Made by a program: the position numbers and the translations under genes | Shown here: one piece after another, positions 35,545-47,876 of the stretch | Layout: each line of letters opens with the position of its first letter | Numbering within the stretch: position 1 is the stretch's first letter | The notes under the pieces: generated by a model | Databases searched by the model: none | Seen by the model: the letters and a program-made list of their open reading frames with translations, nothing else | Told to the model about the DNA's origin: nothing | Assembly: GCF_036884655.1 (NCBI RefSeq) | Contig: NC_088357.1 | Location: forward strand, 12,503,501-12,567,500 | Length of the DNA stretch: 64,000 bases | Direction: 5' to 3' | Source of the DNA: Musa acuminata AAA Group | Taxonomy: Eukaryota; Streptophyta; Magnoliopsida; Zingiberales; Musaceae

Positions 35545-36751
35545 GACTTAGCTTTGCCGTTTTAGTGGTGCAAAGATATACCCAGGCAAAGGCATCAGAT
35601 TTGTTCGATCAGACTCCCAGGTAATATTTGGAAGTTCCCAAGGGTTTTCATTAATGATGGTTGTATTCATTATATCATAATGCTGCTTTCCTTTTTGTAG
35701 GTTTTCCTCTTTGCCAATTCAAAATGCAAGTCGTACTTTCACAACCGGCTGAAGCCTGCCAAGCTCATCTGGACAACAATGTACAGGAAGCAGCATAAGA
35801 AGGTACATTGTTCATATTCTGCTTATCTCTTGGATGAGAATTACAGGGTTAAGAATTCAATTCCTTGGAGAAATGGAAGACCAATTTGAAATTATACTTA
35901 ATTCTATTTTGGGGCAAAACTTCTTTCAAGTTCCTGGAAATTTGCTAGTTGTTGTTCTTGCTTTTTCATCATCTAATTTGTTTTGTCTTTCTAATTGATT
36001 GCTTACAGTTGCTTATTGAAATATACTGTTTGATGTTTTTGAAATCCTTGTCTAGGACATTCATGCTGAAGCTGTAAAGAAGAGATGTCGTACTACAAAG
36101 AAGCCTTATTCAAGGTCAATTGTTGGTGCTACTTTGGAAGTCATTCAGAAAAAGCGATCAGAGAAGCCTGAAGTTCGTGATGCTGCTAGAGAAGCGGCTC
36201 TGAGGTAAAGCTTTCAATCAAAAGGCATTCATATTTAGTAGGCTCTGATAATTGTGCCTTTGCCTGTAACTTGTTGGAGTATTTTAATATTTCAACAATA
36301 TCCTTTCTTTATGCAGGCTCTGATAATTGTGCTATAAGTTCAAGCAACCTCACAAACAATCTAGCACTTGCATCTCATCTATAAATATCATTTTAATGCC
36401 TTAATAGCATTTCACTAGGGCTTTTAGGAAAGTTTATCTGGTCATCTCGGTCCAAATTAGTAATTGTAAGTAACTTAGTATTATTGATGATCAGCATCTA
36501 TAACGAACTTACTTTTTCAGTATAAGTGGGAATGTTGAAAAGATCAATCTGTTTTCCCTAGGGAGGAACTGAAAGTGGATTTATTTTCCTTGTACAGAGA
36601 AATCAAGGAACGGGTTAAGAAAACCAAGGATGAAAAGAAAGCTAAGAAGGCTGAGCTAATAGCTAAATCTCAGAAGAGTACTCAGACGAAAGGCAGCATG
36701 GCGAAGGCACCAAAAGCCCCTAAGCTTGGTGGCGGTGGTGGGAAGCGATGA
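35545..36751 (+). pseudogene. RPL24: 60S ribosomal protein L24, probably inactive
   Basis: Exons 35545-35620, 35701-35802, 36056-36204 and 36598-36751 join in frame and cover the whole family from [20 protein letters not shown] to the Gly-rich Lys-Arg end. L24 is a large-subunit protein. Two things are wrong at the 5' end. The codon before LCRF is TAG (35549-35551) where plants have Glu. No exon encoding the family start MVLK is found between the leader and this exon; the only near match, atggttctct at 34802, is one base short and off frame. Conserved basic residues also changed: KCKRYFHN reads KCKSYFHN and KKRRRTTKK reads KKRCRTTKK. Introns are kept, so it is a duplicated rather than processed copy. 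Without the stop it would be about 160 residues, the normal length. An unusual start remains possible. Confidence 0.65.
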
Positions 36752-37800
36752 ATCATAACGGTCTGTTAGTGTAGCCAATTCTGCTTCAAACCTATGTAGG
36801 GTCTAACTTTCTAAATTGCGTAACCGTGCCTACTTCTAAACAATTTTCATGATGGTAGCGGCATCAGGAACTAACTGTTCTTGGAAGGAAATTTTGGTAG
36901 TCTAATACCAGTTTGCTTTGGTTCTTTTGCCCTCATATTGTTTGCTGCATTTGAGGTTTATGTACTAGTTATGCTATAACTGGTACGATTTCATTATATC
37001 CTAAATTTTGGTGCTTAGTGGTTGTGTTTGTTTTGTGTCAATTGAGAATTTTTTGGGATATGATTTCATGCTTTTTTATAAGCTAAGGAATAATGATTCA
37101 CTATGAGTATTTCACTTCTCCTAATGCGCTCTTCAAGAATCCAAACATATCCTACAGAATAATGTTTGTCCTTGGTGATCAAACTGTATTTTCCACCAAA
37201 GGTTGATTGGTTGCTTTGTAGAGTCATGTTGATTGCACAACTAGCCCTACGTAGTTTTAATTTTCAGTCTCTCAGACTCAATATATCAATGCATCACATA
37301 CTGGAAAATGCCAGACTCAATTCATCAACAAGGGACACAATCACATCATGGCAAAGGTAGCCAAAGGCTGTAAATAATTCTTTTTTAGTAGACTGATAGT
37401 CCTCATTTTGGCAGTAAGGCTATGATGTCCATTAAGCATTATAAACCATGAATTTCATTTGATGATTAATTGCGTATGATCATCCTCACTGATGATTTAT
37501 CTTCTAATCGAACCGAAACCTCTCGGAAATTTTCCTGATATAAACCATGCTTCAATTATTTACGGCTACATTGTCTATCAAAACATCTGGAGAGAAGTAC
37601 GATACTGCAAGAATCTCCAAGAATTATGATACTATGGTAATGAAATATCACACCTCAGAAAGTAATATAACCAGAAATTATAGAGGTAAATGAGTCACTT
37701 ACCATTTACACGTAAAAAGATAACAGAGTATTCATTAAAAAGGCAACAAAAGTTAAACATATAGAAAATAAAATTAAAAAAAATACCCAACAAACACAAG
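36457..37800 (+). repeat. Segmental duplication, copy A
   Basis: From taattgtaagtaacttagta through the last RPL24 exon to cccaacaaacacaag it matches copy B at 38767-40130 base by base with scattered differences. It includes part of the last intron, the last exon and about 1.05 kb of 3' flank. The right end overlaps the 3' end of the DUF3537 pseudogene. Confidence 0.9.
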
Positions 37801-38369
37801 AAAGCAAGTGACATCCACGGGATCTAACTTGCAAGCTCCAAGGCGCATGTCATCACGTCGCCCATCATAACGCTACCTACTATTACTAATAACACTCATT
37901 CTGATCCCGACGAGTACCACTATGTCTTGTAAGTTATCTCTCTCATGAAACATGATATCACGAAGATGGAGAGCAGGTGGAAGGAGCAATTGAGTTAGTC
38001 CACGTAGCCCTTCCGCACCCACTTGCTCCCCCAGACTAGCTTGTCGAGGAAGATGAAGCGACGGAGACCATAGCAATGGACGAAGACAAAGAGGCCGGAG
38101 GCGAAGGTGAGGGAGAGCTGGATCACCACGTCATAAGTGCGACGAGTGGAGGCATTGGAGGAGACAAAGTATGAGGTAGTAGAGACGAAGACGCCTAGGA
38201 GGAGGAAGAGGGACCAAGAGACCATTATGTGCCTAGCTTCGGACTGATTAACACACATCCACTTGAGGCAGGACCAAAAGTTCTTGAGCTCATCGTCAAC
38301 ATGAGAAAGGCTACATGTGGATGGCGGCCTGCTAGGTAGCAACGACTCGATGATGCCTCCTCCTGCCAT
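37770..38369 (-). pseudogene. DUF3537 gene fragment with internal stops
   Basis: Starts MAGGGIIESLLPSRPPS and runs 124 codons through CVNQSEARHIMVSWSLFLLL, a membrane segment, YDVVIQLSLTFASGLFVF and YGLRRFIFLDKLVW to a TAA at 37995. The same frame continues recognisably (LNCSFHLLSIFVISCF, then YKT-stop-WYSSGS, then MTCALELAS-stop). This follows the order of the plant DUF3537 membrane family but with at least four stops. Family members are about 400 residues or more, so most of the C-terminal half is missing. Confidence 0.75.
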
Positions 38370-38766
38370 TGATGGACATCTATGCTTTTTTTTTTATTTA
38401 TAATTTATTATGAGTCAACATATTACGTAAACAAACTCTAGTGTCTGTTAACTCAAACATGATGTGAGGAGCTCTATTTTTTTTAAAATATAAAAATTAT
38501 TTTATATACTAGTAAACCAGGTTTAAGTCGTCCATGACCAAAATTACAAGGGCTAAAATAGATCATAATCCTAAATTATATGTTATTATATTAATATTTT
38601 ATTATGAATCAATATGTTACGTAAACATAATCTAATATCTATTAATTCAAACTTGATAAAATTAATTTTACTATATTTTTAAAAATATAAAAATTATTTT
38701 AAACACGAATAAATCATAAAAGATTGAAAGGCTAAAATAAACCTCTAACCTTTTATTGTGCTATAA

Positions 38767-40130
38767 CTTAGTAATTGTAAGCAACTTAGTAATTGTAAGC
38801 AACTTAGTTTTGATGATCAGCATCCATAAAGAACTTACTTTTCGGTATAAGTGGGAATGTTGAAAAGATCAATCTGTTTCCCTAGCGAGGAACTGAAAGT
38901 GGATTTGTTTTCCGTTTTGTACAGAGGAATCAACAACGGGTTAAGAAAACCAAGAATGAAAAGAAAGCTAAGAAGGCTGAGCTAATAATAGCTAGATCTC
39001 AGAAGAGTTCTCAGACGAAAGGCAGCATGGCGAAGGCTCCAAAAGGCCTTTCCGTTTGGTGGCGGTGGTTGGAAGCGATGAATCATAACGTTCTGTTCGT
39101 GTATCCGAATCTGCTTCATACCTTTGTGGAGTCTTAACTCTCTAAATTGTGTAACCTTCCCTACTTGTAAACAATTTTCATGATGGTAGCGGCATCTGGG
39201 AACTAACTGTTCTTGATGGGAAATTTTGGTAGTCTAATACCAGTTTGCTTTGGTTGCTTTGCTCTCATACTGTTTGTTCCATTTGAGGTTTTTGTACTAG
39301 TTATGCTATAACTGGTGCGATTTCATTGTATCCTAAATTTTGGTGCTTTGTGGTTGTGGTTGTTCTGCGTCAATTGAGAATTATTTGGGATATGATTTCA
39401 TGCTTTTTCATAAGCTAAGGAATAATGATTCACTCTTGAGTATTTCACTTCTAATTGGCTTCAAGAATCTAAACATATATCCTATAGAATGTGTTTATCC
39501 TTGGTGATCAAAATGCATGTTCCACTACAAGGTTGATTCGATGCTTTGTAGAGACATGTTGATTGCACAACTAGCCCAAGGGAGTTCTAATTTTCAGTCT
39601 CTCTGACTCGATATATCGATGCACCACATATCGGTAAATGCCAGACTTAATTCATCAACAAGGAACAATCACTTCATGGCAAAGGTAGCAAAAGGCTGAA
39701 ATTAATTTGTTTTTAGTAGACTGATAGTCCTCATTTTGGCAGTTAAGGATATGATGTCCATTAAGCATGATAAACCATGAATTCCATTTGATGATTAACT
39801 TCACTGATGATTTATCTTCTAATAGAACAGAAACCTCTCAAGTAATTTTCCTGTTATAAACCATGCTTTGATTAATTACGGCTACATTGTCAATCAAAAT
39901 ATCGGACAAGTACAATACTGCAAGAATCTGCAAGAATTATGATACCATGGTAATGAAATATCACACCTTAGAAAGTAATATAACCAGAAATTATAGAGAT
40001 AAATGGGTCACTTGGCACTTACACGCAAAAAGATAACAGAGTATTCATTAAAAGGAAAAAAGGTAACAAAATTTAAATATATAGAAAATAAAATTCAGTC
40101 AAGTAAAAACTACCCAACAAACACTAGGAG
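38767..40130 (+). repeat. Segmental duplication, copy B
   Basis: Second copy of 36457-37800. It carries extra differences, for example a repeated taattgtaagcaacttag at its left end and several single-base indels. Confidence 0.9.
38925..39081 (+). pseudogene. Orphan last exon of RPL24
   Basis: Duplicate of the last RPL24 exon with its acceptor (gtacag). The lysine-rich stretch ([16 protein letters not shown]) is still readable. Extra bases (157 versus 154 bp) break the frame before the Gly-rich end. No upstream exons exist here, so it is non-functional. Confidence 0.85.
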
Positions 40131-41144
40131 GCCAAAGAATAGTCAAAAACATAAAAAAGGTAATCCAATCAAAATTAAATGAAAAAAAAGCTTCCTGTGA
40201 ATCCCTAAGTCATTGAACATACCAAAAGATGCATTCAGAGGATGCAGATCCTACCTCACCTTCGATGCCTACCATGGCCGTGCATACAATATGATATCCC
40301 ATTGCTTCTGATCCTCCCTGCCAACTAACAAATAATTCCATGCCACCATTCAAAGATCAAACACATCTGGGGCTGTCGTAAGAACTGTCACAGAGAAGCC
40401 AACGGATCCAAAGTTATACCTCATTCATATATTAAAAAACTGGTGTTGATTCATCGATATATTTTTCTTTGACAGATACAAGACATGAATTCTTTCACAT
40501 GCTCTGCAGCAAGATAACATTCTCTTCTGCCGTCAACCTACATTTACGATAAACCAATTAGGAAACTTCAATCACCAGAGTCATAATTGCAACATCTAAT
40601 GAAGTTGAACTTTTCTTCTACGTTAATGGATGGCATAGTATAGAATCAAAACATCTCTCCAACACCCTAGTTGGCAAGAGGACTGTAATTCAGGTGAGTA
40701 TAATGAAGAAGGAACATGCTAAGTTGACGCCCACACTTTGAAATCTTGGCCAGCCCTTGGGGACGTCAGGTCGAAAAAGTCAAAGGTGGATGAAATAGAT
40801 TTTTTTATAGATGAAATTATACCTTGAGCTTCAAGATTTTCTCATCAGAAATTAGCTCTCTGACTATCTTTCATTCTTGCAAAAGACTTTCACATCCACT
40901 TCCTGTAGTTCCCAACATCAACCAATTTTTCATGTGGACATGATATCTTTTCTGCATGTTGGCTTCCTCTGATGAAAACATTGAACATCACTGTCATGAG
41001 GAAGCACAGCATCACCACTGGTTCCAACAAGAACAGCTTCCTCTGATGCTCCACTTACATAAACAGAAATTTTAGAAGATCTTGATCATAAGGTTTACTC
41101 AAGTCATTATCATTGAGAGAGTTCACTCACGAAGCAGAAAGAAT
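40131..41144. other. Gene-free stretch, 3' flank of the PPR gene
   Basis: No gene or repeat recognised; it will hold the PPR 3' UTR. Confidence 0.55.
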
Positions 41145-42851
41145 CTACCCTTCTTCAAAGTCAAGAATACCTGAATGATGTTTTGGGACATAACCAATCA
41201 TTTTTAAGTGCCCAGACATCTCATGCAGAAGTTCATAAATCCTGTTGAAGTAGGGATGTGATCCATCTCTTGATGTAAACTCGTGGACTGCTCCATCCAC
41301 TTCGATAGAACTGGCACCTGGCACATTCATCACTCCCCTCTCCTTCATCATCTTCCTCAGCTTAGCAACATCATCCCACATCTCATGTGCTGCATAAATA
41401 TTAGACAAAAGGATATAGTTCCCGCTGTTGTGTGGCTCAATTTCAACAAGATGCCTTAAAGCAAGTTCTCCAAGCTCAGCATCACCATGGCTTCTAGCAG
41501 CAGCTAGAAGAGCTCCCCATATTGCTCCATTTGGTTCAAAAGGCATACGTCTAACCAGATCTCTAGCCTCTCTCAAACAACCTGCACGGCCAAGAAGGTC
41601 AATCATACAACCGTAGTGTTGAATTCTTGGTTTAATCATGTACTTCGAATACATGCGGTCGAAATACCACCTCCCTAAATCTGTTAGTCCGATATGGCTA
41701 CAAGCAGATAGGACAGCCAGGAAGGTAACGTCATTTGGCTGAACATGCTCTCTTTCCATCCTATGGAACAGCTCGAGAGCTTCAAAACCAAGCCCATGGG
41801 AAGCAAACCCTCCTATCATTGTGGTCCAAGTGACCACACTCCTCTGCTTCATATCCTCAAACACCTCTAAGGCTTTGTGAATGTATCCAGACTTAGCATA
41901 CATGTCGATCAGTGAATTCATCAAAGGGATGGTTTTGTACAACCCACGCTTGCCTATAAAGCTATGTATCCATTCCCCCAAATCCAGAGCGCCTAAATTG
42001 GCACAAGCTGAGAGCACGGCTAACAAGGCCACCTCATCTGGCTCGATACCACCTTCCAGCTGCATCCTCCGAAACACGGTGATCGCCTCATCCGAACGGG
42101 TCGCATCAGCAAAGCCGGCTATCATTGTCGTCCACGAGACCACATTTCTCTTAGGCATTTGTTCAAAAATGTCACGTGCGCTATCAACATCCCCGACCTT
42201 GACGTAACCCGCCGTCATTGCATTCCACATCACCACGTCTCGAAGCTGAAATCCGTCGAACAGCTTGCGTGCGTCGTTCACTTCGCCACAATTGGAGTAC
42301 ATGACGACAAGAGCGGTCGAGACGTGGATGTCGGCATCAAGTCCGAAACGAGTGATCTGGCCATGGACTTCTCGGCCCAATTCAAGCATTCCCAGATGGG
42401 CGACGGCCTTCAGCACGAAGGGGAAGGAGTACGTGTCCGGCCTCAAGCCGGAGCCTTGAATCCTGTTAAAAAGAGACACGGCGTGCTCGGCGGAGTCCGT
42501 TTGGCAGAGGCATCGGATCATGGTGTTTAAAAGGTAGACGTCGGGGCGTTCAGCGCGGTCGAAGGCGAGGAGGGCGTGGCCCCGGAAGCCGAGGGAGGAG
42601 CAGGCGTGGAGGAACTTGGCGAGGAGAAGGTTGTCGCCGGGGAGGCCTCGGGCGATCATGAAGGCGTGGGTTTGGGCGATGTGGCCGAAGGTGGAGCATC
42701 GGCTCAGCAGGGAGAGGAGATGCGGGAGAGGAGCCGAAGCGGGAAGGAGGAGGGATGAGAAGCGACGAAGGGACTCGAGTCGCGCACGCATTTGGGTCGC
42801 AGAAAAAGGCTGGGAGAAGATATAAATAGAGATGGATAGACAGCGGGTCAT
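41145..42851 (-). CDS. PLS-class pentatricopeptide repeat protein with E/E+ domain
   Basis: Intronless, 568 codons. The first 60-70 residues include a Ser/Arg/Leu-rich stretch (RARLESLRRFSSLLLP) suitable as an organelle targeting peptide; Met21 is an alternative start. About ten tandem P/L/S repeats follow, with typical phrases such as DVVMWNAMTAGYVKVGDV, NVVSWTTMIAGFADATRS, NSLIDMYAKSGYIHKALEVF and DVTFLAVLSACSHIGLTDLG. The E domain starts near residue 445 (WGALLAAARSHGD) and the E+ part runs through HEFTSRDGSHP to IGYVP. The protein stops 14 residues later, where a DYW deaminase domain would begin, so this is an E+ protein without its own deaminase. Such proteins bind organellar RNA and recruit C-to-U editing partners. 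The closest relative I recall is At5g56310; the target cannot be read from the sequence. GC rises at the 5' end, as in monocots. No defect seen. Confidence 0.93.
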   Translation of the reverse strand: MTRCLSISIYIFSQPFSATQMRARLESLRRFSSLLLPASAPLPHLLSLLSRCSTFGHIAQTHAFMIARGLPGDNLLLAKFLHACSSLGFRGHALLAFDRAERPDVYLLNTMIRCLCQTDSAEHAVSLFNRIQGSGLRPDTYSFPFVLKAVAHLGMLELGREVHGQITRFGLDADIHVSTALVVMYSNCGEVNDARKLFDGFQLRDVVMWNAMTAGYVKVGDVDSARDIFEQMPKRNVVSWTTMIAGFADATRSDEAITVFRRMQLEGGIEPDEVALLAVLSACANLGALDLGEWIHSFIGKRGLYKTIPLMNSLIDMYAKSGYIHKALEVFEDMKQRSVVTWTTMIGGFASHGLGFEALELFHRMEREHVQPNDVTFLAVLSACSHIGLTDLGRWYFDRMYSKYMIKPRIQHYGCMIDLLGRAGCLREARDLVRRMPFEPNGAIWGALLAAARSHGDAELGELALRHLVEIEPHNSGNYILLSNIYAAHEMWDDVAKLRKMMKERGVMNVPGASSIEVDGAVHEFTSRDGSHPYFNRIYELLHEMSGHLKMIGYVPKHHSGILDFEEG

Positions 42852-42899
42852 GGTTTATCGGATCCTCCGGTTCAGTGGACCCGATTCGGATCACGGAAG

Positions 42900-44012
42900 T
42901 TGGATTTAATATCCGTTAGCATTATTCCTAAATTTGAGGTAAGCGTGACAGTGGATTAGTCATATGCGAAGTATCAGTCTATCTAATCCACCTAAATATC
43001 GTAAGCTAATTTGATGACTCTTGAATTGATCGTCTATCTATCTCTAATTTGATATCCAAGTTATATCAATAAGGATGAAATGGCTGATGTTTCCCTTATT
43101 TTTTAAATTGCAACTTACTTAATAGGATTTTTCATCCCTTGTTGGTTAATAAGATTAAACTTATTCATATTTTATATGACATATTTCACAATAGTTGGAT
43201 ATAGACTTATAATTTTGAAGACTTACTATCATGCTTACATCGAGGAAGATTGATCGGTAGAAAGAGGATACGAGTACTTGAGTTCTTCTTAAAATTAAAT
43301 TATTTATATGAAAATTATTTTGGAATAGATTACCAACCAACTATATTTTTAATAGAATTTTATACTCTCAATTGAACATTTATTTTTTTTTGTAAACTTT
43401 TCTTAAACTCTCCTTCGCATATCTTCTTCAAATGCTTCTTTGCTTATAATTATCAACTAGTTAGCACTAGGTGTACTACAATTTTAAACCCTTCTCCTAT
43501 TAGTTGTATTACTAATAGTTATTCGAAGGACAATATCCTCCCAAGGTAGATGTAAAAAAATTAAATAGTCTAATTGGTATTTTTCTAAAATTTGTATGGG
43601 TCAATCACAATAATCACATATGTCAGAATTTTCACTTTATGGTGCAAAGTTGCTGCCATGATAAATGATTTTTATCCAATTCTATTAGATACAGATCAAA
43701 TCTAACATGAGAATATGACTTTTGACACTACTAACTTGTGTTCTTTTGAATATATCCTTAAAATGTGATGGTTCTGTTCACTAGGTTTCTTTGAGTGCAG
43801 GGATATGACACATCATCAAAGATACAAATAAACACTCTATAGCTGTTGAAAATATACCTTCCCAAAATAGAAACAAGAAAGAAGTAGAGTGCATTACAAT
43901 CTCGGAAGCTTTGAAAAGAGAGAAAGAAGATGGCTTGAAAGCCTTGTGGATTAAATTTGATGTTTCGGAGGTTCTCAATTGGCAAAATAGAACAAGCGAA
44001 GTCCGTTGGAGT

Positions 44013-44065
<53 letters not shown>

Positions 44066-46860
44066 AAGAGTTACCTGAGATTCTATTTCTGGCACAACAG
44101 CTTAAAGTATCAAAGTTCTCCTTTATCAGTAGAAATGTAACTATTATGACACATGCTCTTGCCAATTTTGCTTAAGCAACTCCCCTCATGTCCGGGGAAG
44201 TAATGTTGCTCTCATTTTTCCTAATAATTTTATTTTTTTATTGCCTTCATGACCTTTAATTAAACACAAGATTCTTAAAAAAAAAGAATCTACGTAAATT
44301 CAATTTGGATATGGATTTAGACAGAAAAATAGATATCAAAGTTCGGATTCAAGAACCGGGAATAGATATTAGTCAGGATTGAGATGATTGGGGTTTCACT
44401 GAAATTTGGTAATACCTAATCTGCTGCCATTTCTAAATTCATAAAAGTTAAAGAGGTAGTTTAACCACACAAAAAAAAAGGGCAAAAGCAAAAAAGCCAA
44501 CTGATAAAAATATATAATTTTGCTTTCCTCTTATATAGAATGCAACATATACATATATTCTCTTGTTTAGTGAAAAAACAAATAAGAGAAAGTCAAGCAA
44601 GTAGTGAAAATGGGATTGTTTAGTTAAAAACAAAGAAGACAAATTAGCACACAAATGATTTCTAATGGCATACGCGCTTCCGCTTCTTCCATTGTCTGAA
44701 TAAGCCTCGCGTGCCAAACACTCAAATGAGAGAGGTACTACTTTAATTGGTACACTCAAGAAATAATCCAATTTGTTCCACGAGACAATTTTTCATAAGA
44801 GTAAAATTCTCATCAGTACAGAGAACGACTCCTTGGCCTTTGATTACTATATGAAGGAGAGTACACACTACTCCTTTTCTACCAAATCTTGCACCACAAA
44901 TAGATTGACGGGTGATCCCATAGAAAGATACCTGTTAGTTCCAACCTCTAAGAATCCTAGTGAACCTAAAAAAAATACAGCCCAGAGAAAATTACTCCTT
45001 ATAGGTTCACTGGCAACATAATGTACACTAGCAAGGATATGACTTTCCCATCAAGAAACTCGACTGGTACCGCCTACAAAATAAGTTACAGTTTGCTGTC
45101 AGTTGGTAACACATTAGGAAGCCACACAAATAATCCACTCGCTTGCTGCGAGATTAGTAACGAACTTGATATGATTTATCTACACGAAGACCATCTTCCT
45201 GATAGAGCAGATAATTCCAATGTGCATCTTTTCCTTCTGTATTCCAATTATTCTGTCAACCTAAGAAAAGAACATGATAAGCACTCGAGGGCTGCAATGT
45301 AGTTGGCACAGCAACACTCAGTATGACTATTTTCTTTTACAAAATTTGACTTGTGAAAACAGGTGCAGTTCGTTCATGCCTTCTTTGGGATCAGCCTGTA
45401 TTTTCATGAAAACAAAGGATGTGGTTAACAACAATAGATTCATACAGACCAAAATAAACAATTAGTGTGTTAGATTATACAACAGATGAGCAACAATAAT
45501 GACAATAAATTTTCTTATCCATAAAACAAATATGATAGTATTAATAGAACTTATTATTCTTTGCATATAAATACACAATGAGATGAACCTGAGAGTAGCT
45601 AGCTGTCAGTATTCCATTTTACAATGCCTTATCACTTATATATACACTTCTTTGTGGTACACTATCTTGCTTCCCATGTAATAAAATAACTAGAACTCAG
45701 CACCTTGAGGATCAGTCAACAAGCTCATTTTGACTAACTAATATAAGCAAGCACAGAACAATTAGCAGCAATAACTGATCTAAGGCAAAAATAAAGTATC
45801 CAAGAAACTGATATTCCTAAAAAACTGCATTTCTAGGACTCGTACGAAAATGAAAATACAAAAGAGCAGTGGATTCCAAAATGTAAATCTTCAACAAAAG
45901 AACAAAGAAAATTTGATTTCAGAGAGGCAACAGACACTGATGATACCTAACTAGAAAATCAAAATACATTGAGCAAAATAATTCAAACGATTTTCAAGTG
46001 GAAGAGACCTTGTAGATTCCACCCATGTTACACGTTCAAGTGGAAACACATCTCTTCCAAATGACAAACAAGTTAGAAATTGAGTTAATCTTCATTATTA
46101 AAAAACCATACAATATATAACATTGGGGAAAAAAAGTGACATCCAAAGGCATCAGTTTGCAGTCGATTGCCCAATGTCGTGCGTGAGAATCCCATGATAG
46201 TGTGCCAAAGGTTTGCAGGACTCAGAAAAACAAAGGGATACAGAACTTAGTGCACACACTGATTAGTATTCTAAATCAAGGATTTAAATATTAGTCTATA
46301 CTGCATACTGTTTTGGTATTTGAATCCTTGGTTTGACTCACAAACACAGGTTAGCATAAACAAGTGCAAAATCATGTGGAACAAGTTCATGCATTAATAT
46401 TTCAAAGACAAATAGAGGGAGGAGAAAAGTCTCCATCAAAAGAAACTAGGACTACAAAAGTGAATAATAAAGTTGCTGAATTTGTAGAAATTGATTTGAA
46501 TAAATAATGCACATATGTCAAAGGTTCTTAATAAGGTCAATGACACCTTCAATATACAAGCTTTTGTACTTACCCACAAGAATTTTCCTAAATGCTCGAA
46601 TTTCTCAGATCGTCTCCAAATTCCAAATTCTCTTTTTCAAAGACAATTCAAAAGGAGATCTAGTCAGTTCCAACTTCCAATTACTAAAGTTGGGAAGTGA
46701 TGAAATATACTGCTCAGAGATACCAGGAAAAGAAGCACTGATCTGAAGCAAGACTACTAGACAAAATGAATAGCCTCTAGCATATTGCACTCTAAGGTAG
46801 GAAGTCTAATCTTATATTAAGCAGACTGTCGTGAGTTGAGTAACTACAATATGCAACCAT
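42900..46860. other. Gene-poor stretch
   Basis: AT-rich. A (TA)n tract lies at 44015-44061. Open frames at 44448-44771 (minus) and 44773-45465 (plus, three pieces) show no family motif. Nothing else recognised. Confidence 0.5.
44015..44061. repeat. (TA)n microsatellite
   Basis: About 23 TA units. Confidence 0.97.
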
Positions 46861-46864
46861 GGAT

Positions 46865-47440
46865 AATTCTGGTTAGTCAAAGCATGTGGAAGGACTCTAC
46901 AAGGACAGGTCCAAGTGACTACAAAAGCTCCATGACAGAAAATGATTATGCCCATTGCTCTAGACTTCATATTAAGACTCAAATGTGCTAATGGTGCTAC
47001 TCGAGTCATCAAAGTGCTCGCACTTGGGACAATGCCATGCCAAGGACATTCGCCTCTAGATCTTCTATCAACTACTGCAGACCTGGTCTGCACACTAGCA
47101 CCAAAGAACCAGCACATATGAAAGATCAGAGTGGTGTAATAGTTGATTGCCAGATACAGTTTGTCAGAGCATGTGGAAGAATTGAAACAAGTGCAAAGCT
47201 CCACGCTAGGAAACGTATATGCCATCAGTTTATAACTTCAAGTTGGCAAAGACTGTATGCGCTAGCAGTACAAACCTGAGCCATCAAATTGCTCGACCTG
47301 GCAAAATTCCATGTCAAGAACATATCTATGTGACATTCTGCTCTAGGTCTCATGTCAGCTGCCACAGAACCGGTCTGCAGAAATTACCATCAAAGAACCA
47401 GTATGTTTGAAAGATCGGAGTGGTTGTCACAAGTTTTAAA
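46865..47440. repeat. Diverged tandem duplication, about 285 bp unit
   Basis: Unit 1 (about 46870-47155) and unit 2 (about 47160-47440) share the order agcatgtggaag, caaagctcca or aaaagctcca, gccatcaaattgctcg or gtcatcaaagtgctcg, ccatgccaaggacat or ccatgtcaagaacat, gtctgcac/ag, and atgaaagatcagagtggt or ttgaaagatcggagtggt. Identity is clearly lower than for the other duplications in the window. It lies downstream of the U11/U12-65K stop. Confidence 0.75.
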
Positions 47441-47876
47441 TGGAGTCTAGTGGTTACGCTGGTGATTCATTTTTAAACATCTGCTGGTAGGACTAGAAAT
47501 AGAGGAGCTCAAAAACACATGTAGCAAAAATAATGACACAGCAATACTGCAGTATTTTCTCTTAGCCAGTTCTAAGAAAAAATAAGATAACCAACCTTCA
47601 ACAACCACCTGACCATTGAGCATGTTTAATGAATATTAAGTTCAATAACATTTCATCCTTCAGCAGCTCTCCTATAACAGTATTGAGATTGTGCTAGAAT
47701 GCGAAGTGGAACCCTCATGTCTGAGAGAAAATAGTAGGAAATTAAAGTTCATAACCTTCATGTGCAAGTGTCTACATACTTGAAGAATTAGAATTTAGAA
47801 TTGATATTGCAAGGACACGAATAACTCAACTAGTTAAATAAAACAATAAGGACACTTAGGCTTACAGTGCTTTGAT

